From contig CAKUIM010000013.1 in NCBI GenBank assembly GCA_934660965.1, forward strand, positions 1 to 55,279: a stretch of DNA of 55,279 nt, written 5' to 3'. Under the pieces are notes generated by a model that had not been told where the DNA came from, ran no database searches, and saw nothing but the letters and a program-made list of their open reading frames with translations. This document shows, in pieces, positions 26,091 through 36,100 of this stretch. Source of the stretch: an uncultured Oscillospiraceae bacterium. Lineage in GTDB: Bacteria > Bacillota > Clostridia > Oscillospirales > Oscillospiraceae. The translations under genes and the position numbers were made by a program. The number at the start of each line of letters is the position of its first letter. The first letter of the stretch is position 1.

Positions 26091-26472
26091 CCTTTTTGGA
26101 TCCGCAGCCGCTTTTTACGCCCTTGCCGGCATAGAGAGCCTCATACCCCCATCGCCTGGAATTTCAGACCCAGACGGCGGAAAAGGCAGAGAAAATTGGG
26201 ACAGGGGCGGGCCGGCAGGAGCCGGAAGATCGCTTGCACCCGGAATCGGTTGATGCCGGGCTCACGTCGGCGCGTCTGCAGTGTGAATACAAGGAAATAA
26301 TTTCAAGTTTTGGGAGAAGAATGGGAAAAGCGAAGAAATGAGAATATTTCTTGACTTTTTTGGAAAATAGGGTATATTTTTTCTACTTGCTTTTATACAG
26401 GAATGAATAGGCCGGGGCTGTCCGCGCGCTGCGGACAAGATGCCGAAAGTGCGGTTTGAGGGGTGAGCAGAT
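26084..26472. other. Intergenic region before the pilus operon
   Basis: No gene is supported in this roughly 390-base stretch. It becomes AT-rich toward the end and contains the pilus promoter at 26351-26378. I looked for a cyclic-di-GMP riboswitch, which would suit pilus genes, and did not find the conserved elements. Confidence 0.55.
26351..26378 (+). promoter_or_regulatory. Sigma-70 promoter of the pilus operon
   Basis: TTGACT at 26351-26356 and TATATT at 26373-26378 are spaced 16 bp in an AT-rich context. They lie about 95 bp upstream of pilB. Confidence 0.7.
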
Positions 26473-28173
26473 ATGGCATATATGCGCTTGGGCGACCTGC
26501 TGGTGGCCTCCGGAGTGATTTCGGAAGAACAGCTTCACGAGGCGCTGGAGCTTCAGAAGCAGACCCACCAGCGCCTGGGCGACGTGCTGGTGCAGTCCGG
26601 CATCATCACCGAGCAGCACCTCATCGAGGCGCTGCAGATTCAGCTGGGTGTGGAATTTGTGGACCTGACGGCGGTGTCCATCCCGGTGGAGCTTGCAAAG
26701 TACGTCCCCCGGAATATCGCCCGGAAGTTCTGCGTGGTGCCGGTAAAGCTCATCCGCGACACCCTCTATCTTGCCATGAGCGACCCGCTGGACTTTGTGG
26801 CACAGGAGGAGGTCAAGGCTGCCTCCCGCAAGCGGGTCGTCCCCATGATCGCCACCCGCCGGGCCGTCGAGCAGGCCATCAGCCGCCTGTACGGCAACGA
26901 GGGCACCGCCCGGGTCATCGAGGAGATGAAGCGGGAGGCGGGTGCCTCTGCCCCCGACATCGTCCCCGCCCAGCTCTCCCAGGAGACGGGGGACCGGAGC
27001 GGCGACTCCGCCCCCACCATCCGCTTTGTCAACGGCCTCATTGAGCGGGCCGTGCAGGAGCGGGCCAGCGACATCCACCTGGAGCCCCAGGAGGGGGAGA
27101 TGGTGGTGCGCATGCGGGTGGACGGGCTGCTGCGGCGGATGTTCACCGTCCCCGCGGAGCTTCAGAATACGGTGATTTCCCGCCTGAAAATCATGGGCGG
27201 CATGAACATTGCCGAGCACAAGATTCCCCAGGACGGACAGGCCGTGGTGCAGGTGAAGGGCCATGGGCTGGATCTGCGTATTTCCTCCATGCCCACGGTG
27301 TACGGAGAGAAGATTGTGCTGCGTCTGCTTGACAAGGCGGCCCAGGCCCTCTCCAAGGAGGCCATCGGCCTTGAGGGGAAGGACCTGGAGCGGTACGAGG
27401 CGCTGCTGCGCAATACAAGCGGCGTCATTTTGCTGGTGGGCCCCACCGGCTCGGGCAAATCCACCACCATGTGCGCCATGCTCCGGGACCTTGCCCGGGA
27501 GGAGGTCAACATCGTCACCCTGGAGGACCCGGTGGAGTACCATATCCCCGGCGTGAGCCAGTGCCAGATCAACGAAAAGACGGGCATGACCTTCGCAAGC
27601 GGCCTGCGGGCCATCCTGCGGCAGGACCCGGACATCATCTCCGTGGGCGAGATCCGCGACGGCGAGACGGCCAGCATTGCCATGCGCTCGGCCATCACCG
27701 GCCACCTGGTGCTCTCTACCTTGCATACCAACGACGCGCCCTCCGCCGTGTTCCGCCTGCGGGACATCGGCGTGGAGCCCTGGCTTGTTTCCAGCGCCCT
27801 GCGGGGCGTTATCTCCCAGCGCCTGGTGCGCAAGATCTGCCCTCACTGCAAAAAGGGCTATCAGCCCTCCGGAGAGGAGCTTGCCCTTCTCGGCATACCC
27901 GAGGACACCAAAACCACCTTCTATAAGGGTGAGGGCTGCCCCGAGTGCCATCACACCGGCTATACCGGCCGCCGGGCCGCCTTCGAGATATTGATGGTCA
28001 ACAGCTGCCTGCGCCGCCTCATCAGCGAGGACGCCGGCCTTGACGCCATCACCGCCGCCGCCCGGGAGGACGGCTACACCACCATGCGGGAGAGCTGCCG
28101 TGACCTGGTGCTCCGGGGCGTGACCACCGCCGAGGAGGCCGCCCGTACCATCAGCTCCACCGTAGACGACTAA
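26473..28173 (+). CDS. pilB: Type IV pilus assembly ATPase PilB
   Basis: The protein has 566 residues, the usual length. The N-terminal GspE-N/MshEN domain (about 1-150, RLGDLLVASGVISEEQL then RLGDVLVQSGIITEQHL) could bind cyclic-di-GMP in some family members. The ATPase core holds Walker A GPTGSGKSTT at about 323-332, an Asp-rich box around DPVEYH, the His box with STLHTND, and the C-terminal tetracysteine zinc site (CPHCKKGY and CPECHHTGY). It powers pilus extension at the inner face of the membrane. GAGGGGTGAG precedes the ATG at 26473. It opens the operon. Confidence 0.95.
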   Translation: MAYMRLGDLLVASGVISEEQLHEALELQKQTHQRLGDVLVQSGIITEQHLIEALQIQLGVEFVDLTAVSIPVELAKYVPRNIARKFCVVPVKLIRDTLYLAMSDPLDFVAQEEVKAASRKRVVPMIATRRAVEQAISRLYGNEGTARVIEEMKREAGASAPDIVPAQLSQETGDRSGDSAPTIRFVNGLIERAVQERASDIHLEPQEGEMVVRMRVDGLLRRMFTVPAELQNTVISRLKIMGGMNIAEHKIPQDGQAVVQVKGHGLDLRISSMPTVYGEKIVLRLLDKAAQALSKEAIGLEGKDLERYEALLRNTSGVILLVGPTGSGKSTTMCAMLRDLAREEVNIVTLEDPVEYHIPGVSQCQINEKTGMTFASGLRAILRQDPDIISVGEIRDGETASIAMRSAITGHLVLSTLHTNDAPSAVFRLRDIGVEPWLVSSALRGVISQRLVRKICPHCKKGYQPSGEELALLGIPEDTKTTFYKGEGCPECHHTGYTGRRAAFEILMVNSCLRRLISEDAGLDAITAAAREDGYTTMRESCRDLVLRGVTTAEEAARTISSTVDD

Positions 28174-28222
28174 GCCGCGGCACTGCCGAATGACGCTTGA
28201 TGAGAAGGGCGGGTGAGAATCC

Positions 28223-29428
28223 TTGATTACCTATCGATATAGGGGGCAAACGGAGCACGGGGCCAAGGTGTCCGGCGTCATCCGCGCCTACGACGAGTAC
28301 GAGGCCGTCTCCAAGCTCCGGGAGAGCTGCGCCATCGTCACAAAGCTGGAGGAGGTCAAGGAGCGGAAGGGCTTCTTCTCCCGGCCCGCCAAAGCCAGGC
28401 TCTCGGAGAAGGAGCTGGCCCTGATCTGCTCTCAGTTCTCCATCATCCTCGGCACCGGCCTTCCCATGGTGCGGTGCGTGGAGATGGTGGCCTCCCAGAG
28501 CCGCAGCCGGCACCTGCGCCGGATGCTGGAAAAGGTAGCCGAGGAGATCGGCGCGGGCTACTCCATGGCCCAGAGCTTTGAAAACAGCATGCCCGGCCTG
28601 CCCCGCACCTTTATCGAGACCGTCCGGGCGGGGGAGCAGTCCGGCGCGCTGGAGACCTGCTTTCAGCGCCTTCAGCAATACTATGATAAGTCCGCCAAAA
28701 CAAAGGCGAAGATCATCAGTACCCTGACCTACCCGGCCATGGTCATCGTGGTGGCCGTCATTGTGTTCATCATCATCATGGTCAAGGCCGTCCCCGCCTT
28801 TACCAACAGCTTTGCCGAGCTGGGCACCGACCTGCCCGGCGTGACAAAGGGCCTTATCGCCGCCAGTGCCTTCTTCAACCGGTGGTGGTGGCTCATCCTG
28901 GTCGCCGCCGCCTTGCTTGTCATCGCCTATATGGCGGCCAAGCGCACCGAGCGGGGCCGGGCGGCCATCGCCTCCTTCGCCCTGCGCCGGGCTCCGCTGC
29001 ACCGGCTCCACTCCATGAGCGCCGCCGGGCAGTTTGCCTCCACCATGGCCACCATGCTCGCCGCCGGCCTTTCCGTGCCCCGGGCCCTGGATGTGACCAG
29101 CCAAGTAGTCGGCAACTATGTGTTCGCCCTGGGCGTGCGCAAGGTCAAGGAGGGGGTAGAGCGGGGCCGCACCATCGCCGAGAGCATGGGAAAAGTGGAG
29201 TATTTTCCCGGGATGCTCGTGGAGATGGTGGGCGTGGGTGAACGCTCCGGCTCCCTGGAGGAGACGCTGGACGTCATCGGCGGCTACTTCGAAAACGAGG
29301 TGGAGGTGCTCACCACCCGGCTGCTGTCCCTGCTGGAGCCGGTCATCACTCTGGTGCTGGCCGTGGTGGTCGTGGTGCTGCTGCTGGCGGTGTACCTGCC
29401 CATGTTCAGCCTGTACGGCTCCATTTGA
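28223..29428 (+). CDS. pilC: Type IV pilus inner-membrane platform protein PilC
   Basis: The protein has 401 residues with two GspF domains (about 60-185 and 265-385) and three membrane helices (about 168-195, 222-240 and 370-395). The KVSGVIRAYDEYEAVSKLRE start and the FIETVRAGEQSGALE and MLVEMVGVGERSGSLEE repeats are diagnostic. It is the membrane platform on which PilB acts. The start is TTG at 28223; no in-frame ATG or GTG fits the conserved N-terminus. That rare codon may lower its dose. Confidence 0.93.
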   Translation: MITYRYRGQTEHGAKVSGVIRAYDEYEAVSKLRESCAIVTKLEEVKERKGFFSRPAKARLSEKELALICSQFSIILGTGLPMVRCVEMVASQSRSRHLRRMLEKVAEEIGAGYSMAQSFENSMPGLPRTFIETVRAGEQSGALETCFQRLQQYYDKSAKTKAKIISTLTYPAMVIVVAVIVFIIIMVKAVPAFTNSFAELGTDLPGVTKGLIAASAFFNRWWWLILVAAALLVIAYMAAKRTERGRAAIASFALRRAPLHRLHSMSAAGQFASTMATMLAAGLSVPRALDVTSQVVGNYVFALGVRKVKEGVERGRTIAESMGKVEYFPGMLVEMVGVGERSGSLEETLDVIGGYFENEVEVLTTRLLSLLEPVITLVLAVVVVVLLLAVYLPMFSLYGSI

Positions 29429-29510
29429 TTCGGATATCTGAACCGTGCCCCAACCTGCGCGGTGGGATATATATGTATGACCAAGACGAAAGAAAAGGAG
29501 ATTTTGCATT

Positions 29511-29933
29511 ATGTTTCAGAAGTTGAAGAACCGCAAGGGCTTTACCCTGATGGAAATGCTTATTGTTGTGGCGATCATCGCCGTTCTGGTGGCCATCGCC
29601 ATTCCCACCTTCAACGCCTCTCTGGCCAAGGCCCGCGCCGCTACCGACGTGGCCAACATCCGCTCCGGCTATGCCGCCGCCCAGGTGGAGGCCATGATCG
29701 GCGACACTGCCACCGGCACCAAGCTCTACCTCCAGAATGACGGCACCGTGGCCCCCACCGGCACCAATGACTACGCCTGCCAGGGCGCTGCTGCCAAGGC
29801 TTCCGAGGAGGCCACCATCGGCGGCATCAAGAAGGCCAAGGACATCGGCTGGGCCAAGGGCGACAAGATCGTCTACACCGTCACAGTGGACGGCACTTCC
29901 GGCGACATCTCCGTGGAGATTACCAAGGAGTAA
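29511..29933 (+). CDS. pilA: Type IV major pilin
   Basis: The protein has 140 residues. The class III leader MFQKLKNRKG is cut before FTLMEMLIVVAIIAVLVAIAIP, leaving Phe at position 1 and Glu at position 5, the residues needed for methylation and assembly. A hydrophobic helix of about 25 residues and a small head domain (about 85 residues, Ala/Gly/Lys-rich, with a single Cys) follow. Strong ribosome binding site AAAGGAG at 29494 supports high expression. Its short size and position suggest it is the main fibre subunit. Confidence 0.93.
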   Translation: MFQKLKNRKGFTLMEMLIVVAIIAVLVAIAIPTFNASLAKARAATDVANIRSGYAAAQVEAMIGDTATGTKLYLQNDGTVAPTGTNDYACQGAAAKASEEATIGGIKKAKDIGWAKGDKIVYTVTVDGTSGDISVEITKE

Positions 29934-29962
29934 TCGCGCGGTATTCAAGCCTAAAAAATGAG

Positions 29963-29994
29963 CCTGCCCGCCGGGGCGCGTCCCGGCGGGCAGG
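29963..29994 (+). terminator. Perfect hairpin after the pilin gene, no T-tract
   Basis: CCTGCCCGCCGGG at 29963-29975 pairs with 29982-29994 (13 bp, 6-nt loop). The following AACGCCCCC has no T-tract. It may protect the 3' end of an abundant pilin mRNA or cause partial termination before pilD. Confidence 0.6.
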
Positions 29995-30082
29995 AACGCC
30001 CCCTTCATTCCAACCGGGAAAGGGGGTGGCTGTAGGTTGGCGGCCATCCCCGCGCGAAGGCTTTTCGGAAGGAGTGCATGGT

Positions 30083-30895
30083 ATGCTCTATGAGTCCCCG
30101 TTCATCACGATTTACTGCTGTGTGCTCGCCCTCATTCTGGGCGCGTGTGTGGGCAGCTTCACCGGCTGCCTTGCCTGGCGCACCGTCCACGGCGAGAGCA
30201 TCTGGCGGGGCCGTTCCCACTGCGATGTGTGCGGCCATAGCCTCGGTGTGCGGGATCTTGTCCCGGTGGTGAGCTACCTTGCCGCCGGCGGCCGGTGCCG
30301 CTACTGCGGGGCAAAGCTCCCCGCGCGCCACGTGTGGGGCGAGGCGATGAGTGCTGCGGTGTATGTTGCCCTTCTCTTAAAATATGATATTTCCCTCCAA
30401 ACCCTTGAATGGTGGCTGGCGGCCGCGATTTTGCTGGCCTGCGCCTTCGCGGACTTGGAGGGGTACATCATTCCCGACCGATTTATTGCGGCCGGTATTG
30501 TGCTTTTTATCGGCACTCTTTTTTTCAGTGATCGTCCACTCAAACGGGCGGCAGACGGGGCCATCGGCGGCTTTGCGGTGGCGCTGGGCCTGCTGCTTTT
30601 CGTGCTGCTTATGGAAAAGCTCCTGGGCCGGGAGGCCATGGGCGGCGGCGACATCAAGCTGCTGTTCCTCACGGGGCTGTTCCTGGGCTGGCAGGGCAAC
30701 CTGCTGTGCCTGTTCGTGGCCTGCCTTGCGGGCATCGTCACCGGCCTTGTCTCGGCGCGCCGCCGGGGCGGGGGGGAGGATGCCGCCGGGCAGGAGCACA
30801 GGCCCATCCCCTGGGGGCCGTCCATTGCCCTTGGGGCCTTTGTGGCCGCGATGGTCAGCGACCAGGTCTGGGCCTGGTATTTGAGCCTTTTATGA
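30083..30895 (+). CDS. pilD: Prepilin peptidase PilD
   Basis: The protein has 270 residues with about eight membrane helices. The cytoplasmic zinc loop has Cys47, Cys50, Cys72 and Cys75 (CDVCGHSL, CRYCGAKL). The catalytic aspartates are Asp124 (in FADLEGYIIPD) and Asp190 (in GGGDIKLL). It cuts the leaders of the prepilins in this locus and methylates the new N-terminus. The ATG at 30083 is preferred because GGAAGGAG ends 7 nt upstream; an upstream frame extension has no support. Confidence 0.93.
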   Translation: MLYESPFITIYCCVLALILGACVGSFTGCLAWRTVHGESIWRGRSHCDVCGHSLGVRDLVPVVSYLAAGGRCRYCGAKLPARHVWGEAMSAAVYVALLLKYDISLQTLEWWLAAAILLACAFADLEGYIIPDRFIAAGIVLFIGTLFFSDRPLKRAADGAIGGFAVALGLLLFVLLMEKLLGREAMGGGDIKLLFLTGLFLGWQGNLLCLFVACLAGIVTGLVSARRRGGGEDAAGQEHRPIPWGPSIALGAFVAAMVSDQVWAWYLSLL

Positions 30896-30910
30896 AAGCG
30901 GGGATATGAC

Positions 30911-31921
30911 GTGGCAAAACTTGTTGGCTTTGACATCGGAGAGGACAGCGTCAAGCTGGCGTATTTCTCCGGCAAAACCCTTAAAAAGACCGTGCAGGTG
31001 GACATGCCGGACGCCATGGTGTCCGGCGGGCGCATCCTCTCCATGGACGCCATGGCGGATTTTCTGCGCGCCGCGGCCAAGGAAAACGGCATCCCTCTGG
31101 CCGGCGCGGCTCTGGCCCTGCCCGGCAAGGACGTATTTACCCGCACCGTCACCGTCCCCGCCATGACGGAGCAGCAGTTGATCTACAACCTGCCCTACGA
31201 GTTCCGGGACTTCCTCACCGAGGAGAAGAGCAAGTATTTCTTTGACTACTCGGTGCGCTCCATCCGCCGGGACGAGGCGGGACGGCCTGTGGAGATGGAG
31301 CTGTTTGCCTGCGCCATGCTCAAGAGCACGGTGGAGGAATACCGGGCCATGTTCCGCCGGGCGGGCTTCCGGCTTCAGGTGCTCACCCCGGTGGAGTGCG
31401 CCTACGGCGCGCTGCTTGCCGCCCGGGAAAAGCGCACCGGGCGGAGCGGGGAGGACTGCTGCATCGTCAGGCTCGGGCACAGCACCTCCGACCTCTATCT
31501 CTACCGCGGCGCCGAGTTCGACAGCCGCCGGGAGATCGACATCGGCTCTGCGCGCCTGGACGAGCTCATCGCCGAGCAGTACGGCGTGGACATCCACGTG
31601 GCCTGGGGCTACCGCCAGAGCAACTATAACGGCGTTTTGGAGAGCGACTACGCCCACGAGCTCTACAGCCGCCTGTCCGTGGAGGTGGTGAAGGCGGTCA
31701 ACTTCTATAACTACAATAACCGAGACCGGGAGCTGAAAAACGTCTACTTCTGCGGCGACGGCAGCCTTGCCGGGGTGCGCCGCGCGGTGAGCGAGAACAC
31801 CAGGCTTACGGTGTGCCCGGCGGAGGAGCTGCTGCCTGAAGGGGCGCATACGGATGATCCATGGGTCTACCTGTGCGCCATCGGCAGCGTGAACGAAGGA
31901 ATTCAGGGGGGACTGGAATGA
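30911..31921 (+). CDS. pilM: Type IV pilus assembly protein PilM
   Basis: The protein has 336 residues with an actin-like ATPase fold of the PilM type (start KLVGFDIGEDSVKLAYF, then ALALPGKDVFTRTV, middle RLGHSTSDLYLYRG, end NVYFCGDGSLAG). It sits on the inner face of the membrane and links PilB to PilN. The start is GTG at 30911, preceded by GGGG. Its stop overlaps the next start (ATGA at 31918), so translation is coupled. Confidence 0.88.
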   Translation: MAKLVGFDIGEDSVKLAYFSGKTLKKTVQVDMPDAMVSGGRILSMDAMADFLRAAAKENGIPLAGAALALPGKDVFTRTVTVPAMTEQQLIYNLPYEFRDFLTEEKSKYFFDYSVRSIRRDEAGRPVEMELFACAMLKSTVEEYRAMFRRAGFRLQVLTPVECAYGALLAAREKRTGRSGEDCCIVRLGHSTSDLYLYRGAEFDSRREIDIGSARLDELIAEQYGVDIHVAWGYRQSNYNGVLESDYAHELYSRLSVEVVKAVNFYNYNNRDRELKNVYFCGDGSLAGVRRAVSENTRLTVCPAEELLPEGAHTDDPWVYLCAIGSVNEGIQGGLE

Positions 31922-32523
31922 ACGCGCAGAAAGAGAAGGCCCCGGCCGCCGCGTCCCACAGGATTGTCCGGTGCCCGCAGAAAACCGGTATCAACCTCAA
32001 TATGCACGAAAAGCGCGCCGGCGCGGTGCTCACCGCGGTGATCGGCTGCCTTTTGATCGCGCTGGCTGCCGCCGCGGTGGCCAAATTCGGCGTCATCGAC
32101 CGTTATCAGCGCCTGGCCCGGGCCGAGCAGGCCTATGCCCAGGTTCACAGCCAGCATGCGGCCATGGAGGACGCCCTGGCCGGCTACGACGCGGTGCTTG
32201 CGGAGTACCGCACCTACTCCATGGACTGGCAGGCCGGGGCGGACGGCACCGTCACCGTCAACCGCCAGCTGGTGCTGGACCTGATCGAGGACCAGATGAT
32301 GACCCGGGGCACCGTCAACTCCCTGCGGGTGCTGGACGATACCGTGGTGGTGTCCATGTCCGGCATGAGCCTTGCGGAGATTTCCGAAATGTTTGAGGCC
32401 ATCGAGGGCCAGCCCATCGTCAGGAGCGTGGAGCTCACCCTGGCCGAGACGGAGCGGGATCAGCCGGCCTCCGTTCTGAATTTCTCAGTGAACATCACCC
32501 TTCAGGAGGAGGCGGCGCAATGA
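31918..32523 (+). CDS. pilN: PilN-like pilus alignment protein
   Basis: The protein has 201 residues. A cytoplasmic N-tail containing TGINLNMHEKR resembles the conserved INLLP region that binds PilM. One membrane helix (AVLTAVIGCLLIALAAAAVA), a coiled coil (YQRLARAEQAYAQVHSQHAAMEDA) and a PilN-type ferredoxin-like domain complete it. Sequence similarity is weak, but size, topology and position between pilM and a PilO-like gene make the assignment firm. Confidence 0.8.
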   Translation: MNAQKEKAPAAASHRIVRCPQKTGINLNMHEKRAGAVLTAVIGCLLIALAAAAVAKFGVIDRYQRLARAEQAYAQVHSQHAAMEDALAGYDAVLAEYRTYSMDWQAGADGTVTVNRQLVLDLIEDQMMTRGTVNSLRVLDDTVVVSMSGMSLAEISEMFEAIEGQPIVRSVELTLAETERDQPASVLNFSVNITLQEEAAQ

Positions 32524-33059
32524 AGCGGGAACTGACCACAAGAGAAAAGGCGCTGCTGCTGATCCTGGCGGTGATGGTCATCGCCCTGGGCTACTTCAAG
32601 CTGATCTATGAGCCGGTCAGCGAGCAGATCGCCGCTTATGAAAGCCTGCGGGAGCAGGAGCAGGCCGCCATCACCGCCGGCTCCGCCCGCCTTGCCCGGA
32701 TGCGCAAAATGGAGGAGGCCGTGGAGGACATCAAGGCCGCCGGAGAGGAACGGGCCATCCCCCGGTACGACAACAGCGGCGCCCTCATGCGGGAGCTTTA
32801 CCGCATCCTGGACAGCGCGGAGGAGTATTCTCTCGACTTCTCCGACGCCCCCCACCAGGAGGGCTATATCGTCTTTCGCCCTGTCACTATGACCTTCCGC
32901 ACCCGAACCTATGAAGAGGCCCGGGCCATCATCAACGCCCTTGGCGAGAGCGACAACATCAACCAGATCTCCGACGTGAGCATTGCGGGCGGCAAGGGCC
33001 AGCAGCGCGACCTCTGCCAGACGGACCTGGTCATCACCTATTTCGAGGTGGCGCCGTAA
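32520..33059 (+). CDS. pilO: PilO-like pilus alignment protein
   Basis: The protein has 179 residues. One N-terminal membrane helix (ALLLILAVMVIALGYFKLIY) is followed by a coiled coil (EPVSEQIAAYESLREQEQAAI) and a compact domain. This is the expected PilO layout, and the gene overlaps the previous one by ATGA. PilN and PilO form the membrane frame around the pilus base. No pilP or secretin gene follows, as expected in a single-membrane cell. Confidence 0.8.
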   Translation: MKRELTTREKALLLILAVMVIALGYFKLIYEPVSEQIAAYESLREQEQAAITAGSARLARMRKMEEAVEDIKAAGEERAIPRYDNSGALMRELYRILDSAEEYSLDFSDAPHQEGYIVFRPVTMTFRTRTYEEARAIINALGESDNINQISDVSIAGGKGQQRDLCQTDLVITYFEVAP

Positions 33060-33120
33060 CGCCGCCGCACAAAGCGCGCACGAGAGCGGCCCCGGGCCGA
33101 AGCAAGGAGGTGTATCGCCG

Positions 33121-36100
33121 ATGTTGAAGGGAGCAAGAAAAAACAGCAGGGGCTTCACCCTCATCGAGACCCTTGTGGTGGTGGCCATCGTGGTCATCCT
33201 CTTTGCCCTGGCGATGATCCCCGTATCCAAAATGCGCCGGCAGATCCGCCAGGCCCGTCTGGACAGCCAGGCGGAGATGATCTTCATGGCGGTGCAGAAC
33301 CGCCTCACCCAGCTTCAGGCGGCGGGCACCGCCGGCCTCTACCAGTCCGGCGAGGACGTGATCCCCATGGGCTGGGTGCCCCAGGACGCGGAGGACCGCT
33401 ATACCGAAGAGACCTTTTCTTATGTGACCAGCCGGAATAAGGACAACGAGGGCTCCGCCGCCGCGGCCATCCTGCCGAAGGACGCGGTGGACCCCGAGCT
33501 CTGGAACGGAAACTGGGTGGTGGAGTTCGACCCCCAGAGCGGCAGCGTCTACGCCGTATTCTTCAGCCCCGACTCCCTGGATGATTACACCCCCCGGGGC
33601 TATGACCCCCTGCGCTATACCGCCCAGCGCCTGTCCCGGGGCGCCCGGGTGGGCTATTACGGCGGTGACAGCGTGGGCGCCTACGTCACCGGCGACCTTC
33701 AGCCGGAGATCGAGCTTGAAAACGGCGAACAGCTGCTGCTGCACATCTACTGCAAGATGCAGGGCAGCTCACCCCTTCATTTCTATGTGGAGATCAGAGA
33801 TGAGTCGGGCCACAGCACCGGCAGGCTTGAGCTGACCATGGCCTCCGGCGAGATGGTGCCCGAGCTGCGGGCATACCGGGCCGCCATGGTCCTCGACGAC
33901 CTCACCGCCGGGGCGGGCCGCCGCTTTGGCCAGCAGGCTCGCCTCTCCGCCCTCAATCCCGGCGAGGACCTGACCATCACCGTCACGGTGGAGAGCGAGA
34001 GCCCCCAGGTGGACGACGCCGTGGCCGTCTGCAAGACAAACAGCCTCTATCACTCCGTCTCCGGCAGCCCGGAGGGCGGGCGTACCGCCGTCATCACCTG
34101 CGCCCGGCACCTTCAGAACCTGGACCGGGACTCCGGCGTTGCCGACCGCATCGTCCGGGCCGTGCAGGAGCAGGAGATCGAGTTCAACTCCGCCGCCCAG
34201 AACAGCTGGAGCGCCTGCTATCCCGGCCAGACCTTCCAGCCCATCCGCAACAGCGCCCTGCGGGAGTACGAGAGTACCCTCGTGGTGGCCGGCGAGGCCT
34301 TCCACCCGGTGATCTACGACCTGCCGGTGAACGCCCAGGGGGACGCCGGATTGTTTGAGAGCTTTGACGGCGGCGCGCTGCGCTATGTGCGCCTGGCCGG
34401 CGCCAGGATCCAGGGCACCGGCGCGGTGGGCGCCCTTGCGGGCAGCGTGTCCGGCACGGTGGAGCTTGAGGGCTGCCAGGTCTATTTAAGCGCCCAGAAG
34501 GGCCATATCAATACCAAGACCGAGGACGCGCCCGACCCCTGGCTCACCGGCGGGGAGACTGCCGGCGGCCTTGTGGGCGCCGTGCGCTCCGGCGCCCTCA
34601 CCGTGCGCGGCAGCTTTGCCGCCACGGTGGTGCAGGGCGGCTCCGCCGCCGGCGGCCTTGTGGGCCGCGCTCTGGACGGGGCGGTGAATGTGGAGCGCTC
34701 CTATGCCGACTGCTACGTCTATTCCGGGGACGCCGGCGCGGCCGGCGGCCTTGTAGGCCGGGGCAGCGGCACCTGCAGCATCGCGGTGCGAAATGCCTAT
34801 GCCGCGGGCTTTCTGCGCGCCGGCATCACCGGCGGCCTTGCGGCGGACGAGCTGGACGGCGGCGACAGCCTGGAAAACGTCTACACCGCCTGCGCCAGCC
34901 TGAGCGGAGACGCGCTGACCTACTCCACAGCCGGCCGCAGCGCCCAGGCAGCGCCGGCCGTGCGCAATACCTATTACCTCAACTCCGCCGACTACGACCT
35001 TGCGGACACCACCCCCGCCGATTACACCCGCTGGAGCGGCGAGCACCGCAAGGACGCCGCCGCCCTTCTGGGCGCGGACTTCACGGCGGAGGGGGACACC
35101 TACGCCTACAACCTGATGGACGGCCTGGGCCTGACCGTCTATTCCTACCCCCAGCTCACCGGCATCGACCATTACGGCGACTGGAAGGCCCGGTTTGAGT
35201 CCGGCTCCCTGGTGTATTATGAGGCCTATGCCGGCGGCAGATACGGCTTCCGGGGCGCCAACGAATCTACCCTCACCTCCGGCGCCGCGGTGCTGGGCGA
35301 CGGCTACGGCATGATCTACGAGGCGGGCGCCGTGCCCGACCGGGTGCTTGTAACGGACGCGGACGGCGCGGAGTATGAGCTCACCGGCGCCCCCATTGCC
35401 CTCACCGGCCCGGACGGCACGCCCTACGAGCTGCTGCCCCTGCCCAACGCCCTGGCGGCGGAGCAGGGCGCGCCGGCGGGCTTCTACCGCCAGGTGACCT
35501 CCGGCGGGCGCAGCTATTACTACAACCCCCACTTTGCAAGCATGGTCATCGCCGGGGACAAAATGCCCGATGCCCCCCGCGAGGTGAGCGTGCGCACGGC
35601 CCGGCAGCTTTATAGCCTGAGCCTTTATTACGGGGCGTATGACGGCATCCTGCCCGCCGGCGCCGCTTTCCTCCAGGGCCGGAGCATCGACTATGCCGCC
35701 TACGACTGGGCGCGCTACGGCGCGCTCGGCACGGCGGTGCGCGTGCAGCAGCCCATCGGCGCCGGCGCAGACGCCCCCTTCCGCCTGAGCTACAACGGCG
35801 GCGGCTACCCCATTACGGGGGTGTCCTTCCGCAGCACCGGCTCGGACGGCTATGCCGGCATGTTCGGCTACAACGCCGGCGAGCTGCGCGGCATCGTGCT
35901 CACAAGCGGCGAGCCCAAGGAGACCGCCCCCACCGTGGAGATCGAGGGCGTTGTCCAGCGCAGGACGGTCTATGTGGGCGCCCTTGCGGGCTATAACGCC
36001 GGGACGGTCTATAACTGCGCCGTCTCCGGCTACACCATGGCCGAGCACGCCTACAGCGGCGCTACCATGTATATCGGCGCCCTTGCGGGCTACAATGCCG

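Noticed and set aside
26073..26300. Short frame in the gap before pilB
   Set aside because: It starts inside the terminator region, has no ribosome binding site and is Arg/Pro-rich.
26084..26472. Possible cyclic-di-GMP riboswitch upstream of the pilus operon
   Set aside because: The region was examined because such riboswitches often control pili, but the conserved GNRA-loop and core sequences were not found.
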